Shown: positions 1-8,190 of the stretch, piece by piece
How positions within the stretch are numbered: the first letter of the stretch is position 1
Layout: each line of letters opens with the position of its first letter
Source: Flavobacteriales bacterium
GTDB lineage: Bacteria > Bacteroidota > Bacteroidia > Flavobacteriales_D > JAHECK01
NCBI GenBank assembly: GCA_024641785.1
Contig: JAHECK010000027.1
Span: forward strand, 1 to 32,695
DNA: 32,695 nucleotides
Direction of reading: 5' to 3'
The notes under the pieces: generated by a model
The model's database searches: none
The model's input: only the letters and a program-made list of their open reading frames with translations
Told to the model about the DNA's origin: nothing
Program-made: the position numbers and the translations under genes

Positions 1-313
1 CCTTTCAAATAGTCCCCACTAATCTTAGGCTCTAGTTCTTTTTCTCTTCTTTTTTGATCTTGATCATCCTGGACTTATATTTTAAAGTCTCTTAGCTATT
101 AAATCATTAGTCATAAATGATCCTTATAAAGTTAATTTAATTGCTCTTAGTTTGAAATTTAGCGTTTTCTCATTATCCTTCTTTCTACACTTAAATTTCA
201 TGTTGTTTTCGAATAATTTAAGAACAAAAATGCTTGCTCACAGTAACAAAAGTCATCCTGCTAGCAAGGCTAAAACTATAATTTTAGTCTATAAATTCTT
301 AAACTCTTTAGTG
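1..313. other. Gene-free left edge
   Basis: No gene is supported here. The frame of the next gene stays open upstream to an ATG at 152, but the stretch 152-313 encodes a Phe/Leu/Asn-rich sequence unlike the protein that follows, and the signal peptide begins only at 314. A short open minus-strand frame at about 1-72 looks protein-like but lacks a start codon before an in-frame stop. No convincing hairpin or TAnnTTTG promoter element was found. Confidence 0.5.
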
Positions 314-994
314 ATGAAAAAAATAGCATTGTTTTTAGCTTTATTGGTCATAGGAGGATATGGGCTTAACGCTCAGGATCAAGTCCAAGACCGAGATCAA
401 ACGCAGGATCAACTCCAGGATCAATTAATGCTGGTAGATGGGGATCTTTTACAGATAAGGGATCGTGACCAAATCCAACTCCAAGACAGAGTAAACCTAA
501 GTGATGGAACGGTTTTAAGTCCAAATGGAGAATATCAAAACAGAGAACAAAAACAGCTTCGTTTAAAAGATGGAGAATGCATGGATATGGACGGAAATAA
601 GTTTAAAAATGAATACCAATACCGTCTTCAAATTAAACAGCAAGATGCTACAATGAGTGAAGCTCAAGTTCAAAATGGAAATCAAAAAAGGATGATGTAC
701 ACCATGATCGATGGAAATGTATATCAAATTCAAAATCAAGAACAGATCCAGGTAAAAAAACAAATGAAACTTTCAAATGGGATTGTTGTGAATCCTGATG
801 GTTCCTATATTAATCAAGAACAAAAACAACTTAGACTTAAAGATGGGGAATGCATAAATATGAGTGGGGTCATGTATAAAAACATGTATCAACAACGAAA
901 AATGGTGATGCAGCAAAACATGAAACCCAATCAAAACATGATGAAAAATAAACAACAAGCAAAACCGGCTACTCCTAAACAAAACAATAAATAG
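314..994 (+). CDS. Secreted Gln/Asp-rich two-repeat protein, DUF6799 type
   Basis: A 226-aa exported protein of unknown function. The start at ATG 314 is chosen because it opens a normal signal peptide (MKKIALFLALLVIGGYGLNA, cut before Q). A strongly Gln/Asp-rich linker of alternating DQ/QDQ follows, then two copies of a ~65-residue unit (about 428-633 and 704-899). Each copy has the order VDG or IDG, a Gln-rich strand, LSDG/LSNG with a later NG or DG, QEQKQLRLKDGEC and a final G-x-x-[FY]KN. That pattern fits DUF6799, a Bacteroidota domain with no known role. The C-terminus is Met/Gln/Asn/Lys-rich and low in complexity. A strong terminator follows, so it is probably monocistronic. Family assignment rests on motif memory; cellular location (periplasm or outside) is inferred. 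Confidence 0.75.
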   Translation: MKKIALFLALLVIGGYGLNAQDQVQDRDQTQDQLQDQLMLVDGDLLQIRDRDQIQLQDRVNLSDGTVLSPNGEYQNREQKQLRLKDGECMDMDGNKFKNEYQYRLQIKQQDATMSEAQVQNGNQKRMMYTMIDGNVYQIQNQEQIQVKKQMKLSNGIVVNPDGSYINQEQKQLRLKDGECINMSGVMYKNMYQQRKMVMQQNMKPNQNMMKNKQQAKPATPKQNNK

Positions 995-1010
995 TCATTT
1001 TGATCTAATT

Positions 1011-1051
1011 TAAATGAGCTCTGTTTAATTACAGAGCTCATTTAATAAAAA
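1011..1051 (+). terminator. Rho-independent terminator after the DUF6799 gene
   Basis: A perfect 14-bp stem (1011-1024 with 1031-1044) closes a TTAATT loop and is followed by an A-rich tract. Because the stem is symmetric and flanked by A/T on both sides it could work in either direction. It ends 20 bases before the next start codon, so the next gene needs its own promoter or read-through. Confidence 0.8.
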
Positions 1052-1063
1052 ATCATTATTACC

Positions 1064-1972
1064 ATGAAGGTCAGATCAATACTCTCTTTTTTTATGTTTT
1101 TTTTGTTTCTATTTGATCTTCCGGCTCAAAACAGTGCAAATTCATCTACGGATGTTACCTATGTTGAGAGTTCTTATTTTTTAAGCGACCTGGGCTTTGC
1201 CAGTGATGCGGTTTTTATGGGAAGGGTAGATTCTATTCCCGCACCATACTTATTCCCCTCCTTTACTTACTTTAATAAATCAGGTTTTTTTGCCAGTACC
1301 TCTTTATCATTTTTAACAAAAAAAGAGGATCAACGTGTTGATTTGATATGGCTTAGCGCCGGTTATATGTATGATAAAAAAAAATTTAGCACTGGTATTT
1401 CGGCAACGGCCTATTTATATAGCGACTATAGTTATAATGTGCAGTCACAAATGCTTGGCGCGATTTGGGCTTTTGTTGCTTATGATTTTAAAATTGTAAA
1501 TCTTGCGCTTACAGGGAGTAGCAGTTTTACGAAGGATGGGGAAGTGGATTTTTTTACGGGCGCTATTCTAGATCACGCCTTTTTTGCACTTGATAGTTCT
1601 CTTATCATTGCACCCGGTATTTCATTGTATGGCGGAACCCAGAATTTTTATGAGCAATATTATAATAATGGGAGTTCAGGAAAACCTATGGGTAGCGGAA
1701 GTTCTCATGGTTCATCAGGGCAGGGTAGTTCAGACAGTAGTATTTATATAAATGAAGTTTCTAAGTTTAATATTCTCAATATCGAATTGAGTCTTCCTAT
1801 TCAATATTATTATAAATCCTTTATTTTTTCATTCACACCTTCTTATGCCTTTCCGCAAAATCCATCCACTTTTATAAGTGGAGAAAGTATTGTGGAAGAG
1901 GAATTAAATAATGTCTTTTATTTTTATGTAGGAGTGGGTTATTGGTTTTTTACAAATAAGAAAAAGCGTTGA
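1064..1972 (+). CDS. Predicted outer-membrane beta-barrel protein, unknown function
   Basis: A 302-aa protein with a signal peptide (residues 1-21, ending LPAQ). The rest alternates short aromatic/hydrophobic strands with polar turns, as in small outer-membrane barrels (for example FFASTSLSFL, ISATAYLYSDYSYN, FIFSFTPSYAF, FYFYVGVGYWFF near the end). Residues 202-227 form a Gly/Ser-rich low-complexity loop with one His and one Met, placed between predicted strands. I do not recognise a named family and assign no substrate. The start at ATG 1064 is supported by the signal peptide. It has the same orientation as the DUF6799 gene but a terminator lies between them, so co-function is not shown. 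It converges on mlaD, with about 105 bases between and no strong hairpin. Confidence 0.7.
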   Translation: MKVRSILSFFMFFLFLFDLPAQNSANSSTDVTYVESSYFLSDLGFASDAVFMGRVDSIPAPYLFPSFTYFNKSGFFASTSLSFLTKKEDQRVDLIWLSAGYMYDKKKFSTGISATAYLYSDYSYNVQSQMLGAIWAFVAYDFKIVNLALTGSSSFTKDGEVDFFTGAILDHAFFALDSSLIIAPGISLYGGTQNFYEQYYNNGSSGKPMGSGSSHGSSGQGSSDSSIYINEVSKFNILNIELSLPIQYYYKSFIFSFTPSYAFPQNPSTFISGESIVEEELNNVFYFYVGVGYWFFTNKKKR

Positions 1973-2077
1973 TTATTTTTTATTTTGTTTCTTTAATTAG
2001 AAAATTACTCGGGGACATTACTTTGTTTTCATTTCTATATTAAAACTCGTAATAAGATCAGAAATCCGAGATTTTAG

Positions 2078-3076
2078 CTATTTTTTTGATTTTTCAGCCT
2101 CTTTTTGAGCTTTTTTCTCTTCTTTTTCCTGTTTTTTGAAATAACTACGGAAAAGGAAATTCGACTTCATCGCTTCCATATTTTCATTCAATCGTTCTGA
2201 ACCTTGCTCAATATTCTGCATGGTGCTATCGAGTCGCTGTACAAAAATACTATCCTGAATCAAATAATTTACAGCTCCTTCTCCTTCATTCAAATTTGCG
2301 ATGAAGATATGAAGTTCAGCAAGCATGGTGTCGATCTCCAAGCTCGATGCTTCCAGATTTGAAATAAGTAGCTTTACTTTTTCACCGGATAGCGAATCTT
2401 TTAAGATCACACCGGCAGGACTATTTTCGAGGGTTTCTCCTTTAAAGAAATCATTTATCTCACCCATTGCGAGGTTGGCATTATCGCTTGCAATTTTAAG
2501 ATTAGCTACTGTTTTTTGTAAGTTTCCGGCCATTGAACTATCGAAGATCAGTTTTCCAAGAGCACCCTCTCCCTTTACCAGTGCATTTGTTAAAATAAGC
2601 AGATCTTCGGTGAGCAAAGCAGCATTTTCATTGGTTACGTTCAGCGTTTGCAGCATGTCTTCGGAGGCGATCCTGCTAAGACTTCTAATTTCATCACCGG
2701 CTTGCACCAATTCGGCACTTCCTTTTCCAGGGGTGATGTTTATGATCATACTTCCTACCAATCCATCAGAACCTATGGCAGCGATCGCATCTTTTTTGAT
2801 ATGCTTAAGCATATCTTCTTCGATGGTCATACTCACCTTGATGGTGGTGTCATTCGTCATTTCAATTCGGCCTACTGTTCCAACATTAATTCCGGAAAAA
2901 CGCACGTTGTTCCCCACCTGTAATCCATTTACATTTTTAAAAACGGCACTTATTTCAAAATTTGATCCAAACATCTGCTGTCTGCTTCCAATGATATATA
3001 TGGAAAAAATTAAAAGCATGGTTCCGACAATTACAAAAATGCCCAGCTTCATTTTTTGTATACTTGATTTATCCAT
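2078..3076 (-). CDS. mlaD: MlaD-like MCE-domain lipid-transport protein
   Basis: A 332-aa substrate-binding subunit of a Mla-type phospholipid ABC transporter. One N-terminal membrane anchor (about residues 9-29) is followed by a single MCE domain (about 38-115) containing the typical VxFSGINVGTVGRIE stretch. The remaining two thirds is predicted helical, with many Leu/Ala/Asn/Glu residues, and ends in a Lys/Glu-rich tail (about 315-332). It is much longer than the E. coli MlaD (183 aa); the extension could form a helical channel in the periplasm, which is inferred. It is the last gene of mlaE-mlaF-mlaD, four bases after mlaF. No soluble MlaC or lipoprotein MlaA is encoded nearby. Confidence 0.9.
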   Translation of the reverse strand: MDKSSIQKMKLGIFVIVGTMLLIFSIYIIGSRQQMFGSNFEISAVFKNVNGLQVGNNVRFSGINVGTVGRIEMTNDTTIKVSMTIEEDMLKHIKKDAIAAIGSDGLVGSMIINITPGKGSAELVQAGDEIRSLSRIASEDMLQTLNVTNENAALLTEDLLILTNALVKGEGALGKLIFDSSMAGNLQKTVANLKIASDNANLAMGEINDFFKGETLENSPAGVILKDSLSGEKVKLLISNLEASSLEIDTMLAELHIFIANLNEGEGAVNYLIQDSIFVQRLDSTMQNIEQGSERLNENMEAMKSNFLFRSYFKKQEKEEKKAQKEAEKSKK

Positions 3077-3080
3077 GGTA

Positions 3081-3869
3081 TTATTTTTTAAAAAACGCTT
3101 CTACTTTTGGGTCATTTGAATCATCCAGTTCAGCAAAAGAACCTTCAGCATAGTCGATACCATCGACCAGTAAGATCATTCGATCTGCAATTACTCTTGC
3201 GCAATCCACATCATGAGTGATGATCAGAGAGGAGGTCTTATACTTTTTTTGGATACTTCGCATCAATTCTATGATCTCTTTTGCAGTAATTGGGTCAAGG
3301 CCGCTGGTGGGTTCATCATATAAAATAATTTTTGGTTTTAAGATCAGGGTTCGAGCCAGCGCTACCCTTCGTTGCATTCCTCCCGAAAGTTCAGATGGCA
3401 TCAGATCGATCGCATGAGCAAGGCCAACATTTTTTAAAGCTTCCAAAACTAAAGTTTCAGTTTTACTGCCAACCCCCATTCTTTCTCGATGCCTTCTAAG
3501 TGGAAATTCTAGATTTTCACGCACGGTCATCGAATCATACAAAGCACTCCCCTGAAAAAGAAAACCAATATCCGATCTCAATTCATCGAGTTCTTCATGG
3601 TTAAGTTCTTCAATTTCTTTTCCCATGATCTCAACAGAGCCACTATCAGGATGCATTAAGCCTACCAGACATTTTATCATTACCGATTTCCCGGAACCGG
3701 ACTTGCCCATAACAACAAGATTTTCACCATTATAGAGCTTCATATTAAAGCCATTCAATACATGATTGCCTGCAAAACTTTTATAAAGGTCTTTAATGAT
3801 GATCACCGCTTCTTTTGCAGGGTTTTTTGTGGTCGATATTTCCTTTTCTGTGATCATTTTATAATTCAT
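3081..3869 (-). CDS. mlaF: MlaF-like ABC transporter ATPase
   Basis: A 262-aa ATPase that powers the MlaE permease at the inner membrane. Motifs are complete: Walker A GKSGSGKS at 55-62, Q-loop Gln106, signature LSGGM at 161-165, Walker B ILYDEP ending near residue 187 with catalytic Glu186, and H-loop His219. The long first helix segment after Walker A and the QRRVALART region are typical of the Mkl/MlaF group. ATG 3869 overlaps the end of mlaE by 11 bases, which suggests coupled translation; an internal ATG (residue 5) is an alternative start. The first ~20 residues are a poorly conserved lead. Confidence 0.93.
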   Translation of the reverse strand: MNYKMITEKEISTTKNPAKEAVIIIKDLYKSFAGNHVLNGFNMKLYNGENLVVMGKSGSGKSVMIKCLVGLMHPDSGSVEIMGKEIEELNHEELDELRSDIGFLFQGSALYDSMTVRENLEFPLRRHRERMGVGSKTETLVLEALKNVGLAHAIDLMPSELSGGMQRRVALARTLILKPKIILYDEPTSGLDPITAKEIIELMRSIQKKYKTSSLIITHDVDCARVIADRMILLVDGIDYAEGSFAELDDSNDPKVEAFFKK

Positions 3870-4641
3870 AAAAAATATCGGTAATAAATACAGCTATAAA
3901 GTCAAAAACGAAAAGGAGCATGGAAGTAAAGACTACGGCCGTATTAGCGGCAACACCTACACCTACGGTTCCTTTCTTACAATAGTAACCTTTAAAACAA
4001 CCCACCAATCCGATCGCAAATCCAAAAAAGAAGGACTTAATCGTCGCAGGTAGCAGATCTCCAAATTCGAGAGAATCAAATGCTTTGTAGAAATAAAGTT
4101 GAAAGGAAACTTCTCCTCGAAAATACTCGATGAGTGCAGAACCATACAGCGCTATAGCATCTCCAATAATAACAAGCAGGGGGAGCATTAATGTAGTGGC
4201 TACGATACGGGTAACAACTAAATATTTAAAAGGATTTGTTCCAGAGACTTCCATGGCATCAATTTGTTCAGTGACCCTCATCGAGCCCAATTCAGCCCCT
4301 ATACCTGATGCGATCCGACCGGCACAGATAAGTGCAGTGATCATCGGTCCTAATTCTCTTACAATAGAAACACTTACCATACGTGGCATCCATGAAGCAG
4401 CACCAAACTCAACGAGAGTTGGCCGTGTTTGCATAGTTAAAACGAGTCCAAGAATGAAACCGGTAACCCCAACCAGTACGAGTGAGCGATTTCCTACGTT
4501 ATAACATTGTCGGAGGAGTTCTTTAAATTCAAAAGGAGCTTTGAAGACTTCTTTAAAAAAGCGTCCTGTAAAGCGGGAAAGTTCTCCAATTTCTATAAGG
4601 AAAGAAGTAGTACTGTCGACTATGGGAAAACGAGATGCCAT
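3859..4641 (-). CDS. mlaE: MlaE-like ABC transporter permease
   Basis: A 260-aa integral inner-membrane permease that moves phospholipids between the inner membrane and the MCE protein. It has an N-terminal amphipathic helix, about five membrane segments and the MlaE family signature GAELGSMRVTEQIDAME in the middle. An in-frame TTG at 4659 would add six residues, but that codon lies inside the TATATTTG promoter element, so ATG 4641 is the better start. It is the first gene of the operon and overlaps mlaF by 11 bases. It probably works in keeping outer-membrane lipid asymmetry, by analogy to Mla/MCE systems; direction of transport cannot be read from sequence. Confidence 0.92.
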   Translation of the reverse strand: MASRFPIVDSTTSFLIEIGELSRFTGRFFKEVFKAPFEFKELLRQCYNVGNRSLVLVGVTGFILGLVLTMQTRPTLVEFGAASWMPRMVSVSIVRELGPMITALICAGRIASGIGAELGSMRVTEQIDAMEVSGTNPFKYLVVTRIVATTLMLPLLVIIGDAIALYGSALIEYFRGEVSFQLYFYKAFDSLEFGDLLPATIKSFFFGFAIGLVGCFKGYYCKKGTVGVGVAANTAVVFTSMLLFVFDFIAVFITDIFYEL

Positions 4642-4656
4642 AACATCTACTTTGAT

Positions 4657-4687
4657 CAAATATACTTTGAAACATGCTAGAAACCAA
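4657..4687 (-). promoter_or_regulatory. Promoter of the mlaEFD operon
   Basis: Read on the minus strand, TTG (4687-4685) is followed after 20 bases by TATATTTG (4664-4657), an exact match to the Bacteroidota -33/-7 pattern TTG...TAnnTTTG. It predicts transcription from about 4652 and a leader of about ten bases before ATG 4641. Confidence 0.7.
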
Positions 4688-4726
4688 TGATGAAGGTCAT
4701 TAGAAAGTCAGGAAAAACTTTAATTT

Positions 4727-5458
4727 TCAATCCTTTTCTAACTCAATATCTATTTGTTTGATCACTTCGTTCACATTTCCCTCGATTTTTTCCAAGGCCC
4801 CAAGAATATTAGTGAAATTGACTTTAGCGGTCATGACATTATTCCTGAATAAATGATCATTTATTATTTCATCATAATCGATGGGAAGATAAATTGCAGA
4901 CTGATCATCTACAAAATAAAATTTAAAATGAATTCGCATATAAGGGCGGAAAAAGGCCATTAAATTATTACTGAAGTTTTGGATGTAGTTCTGAACTTCA
5001 GGATATTCCATATTATAGATCTCTAAAATTTTGGTCTTTAATTCGGGATTTCGAATCACTTTTATCCCTTCATTTTCAAGTGCTTTATAGGCTGTTAACT
5101 CATATTTAAAGTCCTTACTGAACATTAAAGAACCGTAGATATCAGCATTTGATGAATCAAAAGCTACTTTATGATCGATCGTTTGCATGATCGTTTCTAT
5201 ATTTCCAAGGTCATTGATACAAGCTTTCAAATTTGGTTCGATCTGATTTTTTATATCCGATTCCAAAGCTTGTTTGATTCCGATAAGGACCTGTTTTTCA
5301 ACAATACGATCTTTTCTTCCTTCATTCCAGGTATTGATCTGAAGTGCGATCAAGATTCCAATCACAACCAGTGCGATCTCTCCAATGGCATAGCGAAGGT
5401 ACTGGGCTATTTTATTTTGAGCAGAGAGTTGTTGTCGTATTTTTCTAAAAACCTTCAT
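4727..5458 (-). CDS. DUF6090 single-pass membrane protein
   Basis: A 243-aa protein of unknown function. The N-terminus carries the highly characteristic DUF6090 opening: a basic stretch (FRKIRQQL), then YLRYAIGEIALVVIGILIA and LQINTWNE, giving one membrane helix at about residues 25-42. The remaining ~200 residues look like a helical soluble domain, probably outside the cytoplasm. The family is widespread and often multi-copy in Flavobacteriia, with no known role. It lies downstream of the symporter on the same strand, with about 137 bases between that hold a possible gene remnant. No clear promoter element was found directly upstream. Confidence 0.85.
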   Translation of the reverse strand: MKVFRKIRQQLSAQNKIAQYLRYAIGEIALVVIGILIALQINTWNEGRKDRIVEKQVLIGIKQALESDIKNQIEPNLKACINDLGNIETIMQTIDHKVAFDSSNADIYGSLMFSKDFKYELTAYKALENEGIKVIRNPELKTKILEIYNMEYPEVQNYIQNFSNNLMAFFRPYMRIHFKFYFVDDQSAIYLPIDYDEIINDHLFRNNVMTAKVNFTNILGALEKIEGNVNEVIKQIDIELEKD

Positions 5459-5472
5459 CAGCTATAAATATA

Positions 5473-5541
5473 TTATAAATAATGTTGGAGCCATTTTTTT
5501 GCCTCCTCATCATCTAAAAATGATTTCATTGGAATAGAAGG
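5473..5541 (-). pseudogene. Possible C-terminal remnant of a small gene
   Basis: On the minus strand a short frame encodes a sequence ending MKSFLDDEEAKKWLQHYL then TAA (ATG at 5529, stop at 5473). It is preceded in frame by APSIP and then by a stop. The pattern resembles the last helix of small STAS/SpoIIAA-like proteins (acidic turn, EEAxxWL). Only about 23 codons are open, so this is either a decayed gene end or chance. Confidence 0.25.
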
Positions 5542-5595
5542 CGCTTAGAATTCACGTATATAAACATAAGTCAAAATTTCTCATTTTGAGCACCT

Positions 5596-7044
5596 TTATA
5601 CTTCGCTTTTGATCGCGTTTAAGTTCGAATAATATTGAACAATTATAAAGCTGATCAAGGAGGAGAGTATACCGAAGAAATTAGCATCGAGGCCAAAAGG
5701 AAGTTCCAAGTTTAGAATGATGATGCTTAAGGTAAAACTTCCTCCAACGATCATCGATATCATTGCGGCTAATGAAGAGGGTTTTTTAAGGATCAGAGAA
5801 GCGGCTACCGGTACCAAAAGACCTGATACCATAAATGCATAGGAGTAAAGCATTAGCTCCAGCACATTTTGCATATTCGTAGCAAGTAATACCGCAAATA
5901 CCCCAATAAGAAGGGTGATAAACTGCGAATTTTTCACTGTATTTGCAGCACTTTCTTTTTTAAAAAATCCAAAAATATCAGTGCTAAGATTTCCTGAGGC
6001 AGCCATTAAACAGCTATCTGCCGTCGACATGATGGCTGAGAAATAGGCAGACATCATCAAGCCCATTAACCCCACCGGGAGTATACTTCTTAATAATAAT
6101 GGCAGCCCTAATTCCGCATCTATCGATCCATTCGAAGGATATCCCACTACGCTGAACATTCCCTGTTCAAATGCCACACGGGCAAACAGACCAAGTAATA
6201 TCCCCATAAAAGCCATGATAGGCCATTCAAATAATCCGGCGATATACCAGGCTTTTTTTGCGGTTTTCTCATCTCTGCTGGCGTAGATCCGCTGGTAAAG
6301 GGTCATACCCACGAACCATATGGGCACAATCGTTATGATCCAGTTAAAAAATTGAACAAATGAAATATTGCTTAGAGAAAGAAATTCGGAAGGCAGTATT
6401 TCTTTAATCGCTTGCCAGCCACCTATATGCGTATATCCCATCGGAATGCCAATCCCGATCAGCCCAAGCATCAGAATGATCCATTGGATCGTGTCGGTAT
6501 ATATTACTGCTTTTATTCCCCCTACAACGGTGTATGCTACCGCTATCACTCCCATTACGAGAACAGCATTTGAAATACTAAGCGATGGAAATGTCGCCGA
6601 AGCTAGTTTTGCTCCTGCCAAAATTTGTGAACTTGTAAAGCCGATATAACCTATCAAAGAAATGATTCCTGCAACTAAAGCTACCTTAGTGTTGTAGTTA
6701 AAAGCCAATGACTGAGGAAAGGTTAGGAATTTATATTTTCTGGCATCGGGGTATATTTTAGGAATCAATAAAACTGCGCTCAACCAAGCTCCGATCAAGC
6801 CTGTGAAAAGCATCCAGCTACCTGCCAAACCCATCGTAAATCCAAGTCCACCCAATCCAATAGAAAAACCACCCCCAACATCTGTCGCAACTACCGAAAG
6901 ACCAATGTGACCTGCCGACATATTCCTTCCACCTACATAATAGTCCTCTTCCGACTTATTTTTTCTCATAAAATAAAATCCTACTCCAAGCATAAACAGC
7001 AGATAAAAGACAAAAATGCTGAGATCAATGATGTGAATTTCCAT
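5596..7044 (-). CDS. Sodium:solute symporter (SSS/SLC5 family)
   Basis: A 482-aa inner-membrane Na+-coupled importer with about 13 predicted membrane segments, the normal size for the family. The first helix is followed by the family hallmark SEEDYYVGGR (about residues 31-40) and a Gly-rich second helix (ATDVGGGFSIGLGG). A conserved-looking STADSCLMAASG segment in the second half fits the family's Na+-binding helix. The substrate cannot be inferred: the neighbours (DUF6090 protein, divergent peroxiredoxin) give no metabolic hint. ATG 7044 opens directly into helix 1, so the start is well supported. Confidence 0.88.
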   Translation of the reverse strand: MEIHIIDLSIFVFYLLFMLGVGFYFMRKNKSEEDYYVGGRNMSAGHIGLSVVATDVGGGFSIGLGGLGFTMGLAGSWMLFTGLIGAWLSAVLLIPKIYPDARKYKFLTFPQSLAFNYNTKVALVAGIISLIGYIGFTSSQILAGAKLASATFPSLSISNAVLVMGVIAVAYTVVGGIKAVIYTDTIQWIILMLGLIGIGIPMGYTHIGGWQAIKEILPSEFLSLSNISFVQFFNWIITIVPIWFVGMTLYQRIYASRDEKTAKKAWYIAGLFEWPIMAFMGILLGLFARVAFEQGMFSVVGYPSNGSIDAELGLPLLLRSILPVGLMGLMMSAYFSAIMSTADSCLMAASGNLSTDIFGFFKKESAANTVKNSQFITLLIGVFAVLLATNMQNVLELMLYSYAFMVSGLLVPVAASLILKKPSSLAAMISMIVGGSFTLSIIILNLELPFGLDANFFGILSSLISFIIVQYYSNLNAIKSEV

Positions 7045-7170
7045 GTATAATTTTATTTGTTTAGCGACAGTTTAAAATTATAAAGGAGAAATCAAAGGAT
7101 TTAAGCTATTAATAAATTGAAATGGAATAATTCGAATGATTAATATTCAATAGGACAGTAAGCTATGTTA

Positions 7171-7201
7171 TTGTCTAAAAAGGTAGAGCTGACTAATCTT
7201 G
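7171..7201 (+). promoter_or_regulatory. Candidate promoter of the peroxiredoxin gene
   Basis: TTG (7171-7173), 20 bases, then TAATCTTG (7194-7201), one mismatch from TAnnTTTG. Transcription would start near 7206, giving a leader of about 30 bases. There is no Shine-Dalgarno sequence before ATG 7238, as usual in this phylum. No recognisable OxyR-type dyad was seen. Confidence 0.5.
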
Positions 7202-7237
7202 TGTATGAAAGTCATTAGTTAATAAAAGCCCGCAATT

Positions 7238-7972
7238 ATGGAAACCACAGTTCATGAAGAAATGATCGCCATGCCACGTATTGGTGATCGAGCACCCGAA
7301 TTTAAAGCAATAACAACGCAAGGGGAAATTAATTTCCCATCTGATTATAAAGGAAGCTGGGTAATCCTTTTTAGTCACCCTGCCGATTTTACACCCGTCT
7401 GTACTTCCGAATTTATGACCTTCGCTTCGATGGAATCAAAATTTGCAGAAGCCAATTGTAAATTAGTTGGTTTGTCTGTTGATGGATTATACAGCCATAT
7501 TGCATGGTTACGCACTATTCAAGAAAAGATCGAATATAAAGGGATGAAGAATATGGAAGTAAAATTTCCATTGATCGAAGATATCTCTATGAATGTGGCT
7601 AAAAAATATGGAATGATCCAACCAAATGAAGCTACAACCAAAGCGGTTCGTGCGGTATTTTTTATCGATCCGATAGGAGTGATAAGAGCCTTGGTATATT
7701 ACCCTCTTAGCTTAGGAAGAAACTTTGATGAACTCTATCGAGTCGTTCTTGCGCTTAAAACAGCAGACGAGTTTAGTGTAGCTACTCCTGCCGACTGGAG
7801 ACCCGGAGATAATGTGATCATGTCGCCTGCAGGTTCATGTGCTAAAGCAAAAGATCGAATGGATGGAAAAGAAGCCGATCTGGAATGTGAAGACTGGTTC
7901 TTCTGTACTAAAAAACTGGATAAAGAATTAATATTGAATAAAGTGCTGAAAAGAGATGCGATCTTAAATTAA
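7238..7972 (+). CDS. Peroxiredoxin, Prx6/archaeal-type
   Basis: A 244-aa cytosolic thiol peroxidase that reduces hydrogen peroxide and organic hydroperoxides. The active-site loop HPADFTPVCT gives the PxxxTxxC motif with peroxidatic Cys55. The long C-terminal domain and the pair Cys217-x5-Cys223 (ECEDWFFC) match the Prx6-subfamily enzymes of archaeal type (as in Aeropyrum ApTPx), which use C-terminal cysteines for resolution. A third Cys lies at 201. The start is ATG 7238; ATGs at residues 9 and 12 are alternatives, since the conserved domain begins at about residue 13. It is divergent from the symporter and probably monocistronic; a large palindrome follows. Confidence 0.93.
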   Translation: METTVHEEMIAMPRIGDRAPEFKAITTQGEINFPSDYKGSWVILFSHPADFTPVCTSEFMTFASMESKFAEANCKLVGLSVDGLYSHIAWLRTIQEKIEYKGMKNMEVKFPLIEDISMNVAKKYGMIQPNEATTKAVRAVFFIDPIGVIRALVYYPLSLGRNFDELYRVVLALKTADEFSVATPADWRPGDNVIMSPAGSCAKAKDRMDGKEADLECEDWFFCTKKLDKELILNKVLKRDAILN

Positions 7973-7993
7973 TTCGCTTCGTCTTTTATGGAT

Positions 7994-8105
7994 AGAAAAA
8001 GGGTTCATCTCGCAGTTCAACTCGGGTTTACTTAAACTATCTAAGAATTAGAAATTCTTGGATATCTATAATGCGAGATGGACTTTTTCTTTTACTTTTT
8101 TTTAA
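7994..8105 (+). terminator. Large nested palindrome after the peroxiredoxin gene
   Basis: The arms 7994-8014 and 8072-8090 pair as AGAAAAAG/CTTTTTCT and CATCTCGCA/TGCGAGATG, with a small internal bulge. Inside them a second hairpin pairs 8039-8049 with 8053-8063 (11 bp, one G-U, AGA loop). A T-rich tract follows to 8105. It lies about 20 bases past the stop codon, so termination is the simplest role, but it is far larger than a usual terminator. Confidence 0.6.
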
Positions 8106-8190
8106 GTGAAGTTGCTTCAATGGTAAGTTATTCAATATGAGGTCCCCCATCCTCGAAGGCTTCAATAACAATATAATGAGAAGTTTTAAT

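Noticed and set aside
1-72. Minus-strand frame at the left edge reading like a charged protein (contains KRREKELEPK)
   Set aside because: An in-frame stop precedes it and no start codon lies between, so it cannot be the beginning of an intact gene; too short to call a remnant.
2007-2070. CTCGG...CCGAG pairing between the barrel gene and mlaD as a shared terminator
   Set aside because: Five-base arms with a loop of over 50 bases are too weak to support.
2325-3119. A 264-codon open frame on the plus strand opposite mlaD
   Set aside because: It lies fully antisense to a gene with clear MCE features; its composition (Ser/Ile/Pro-rich) is what the reverse of such a gene gives, with no domain and no promoter.
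4130-4504. A 124-codon plus-strand frame opposite mlaE
   Set aside because: Antisense to a conserved permease; no family signature.
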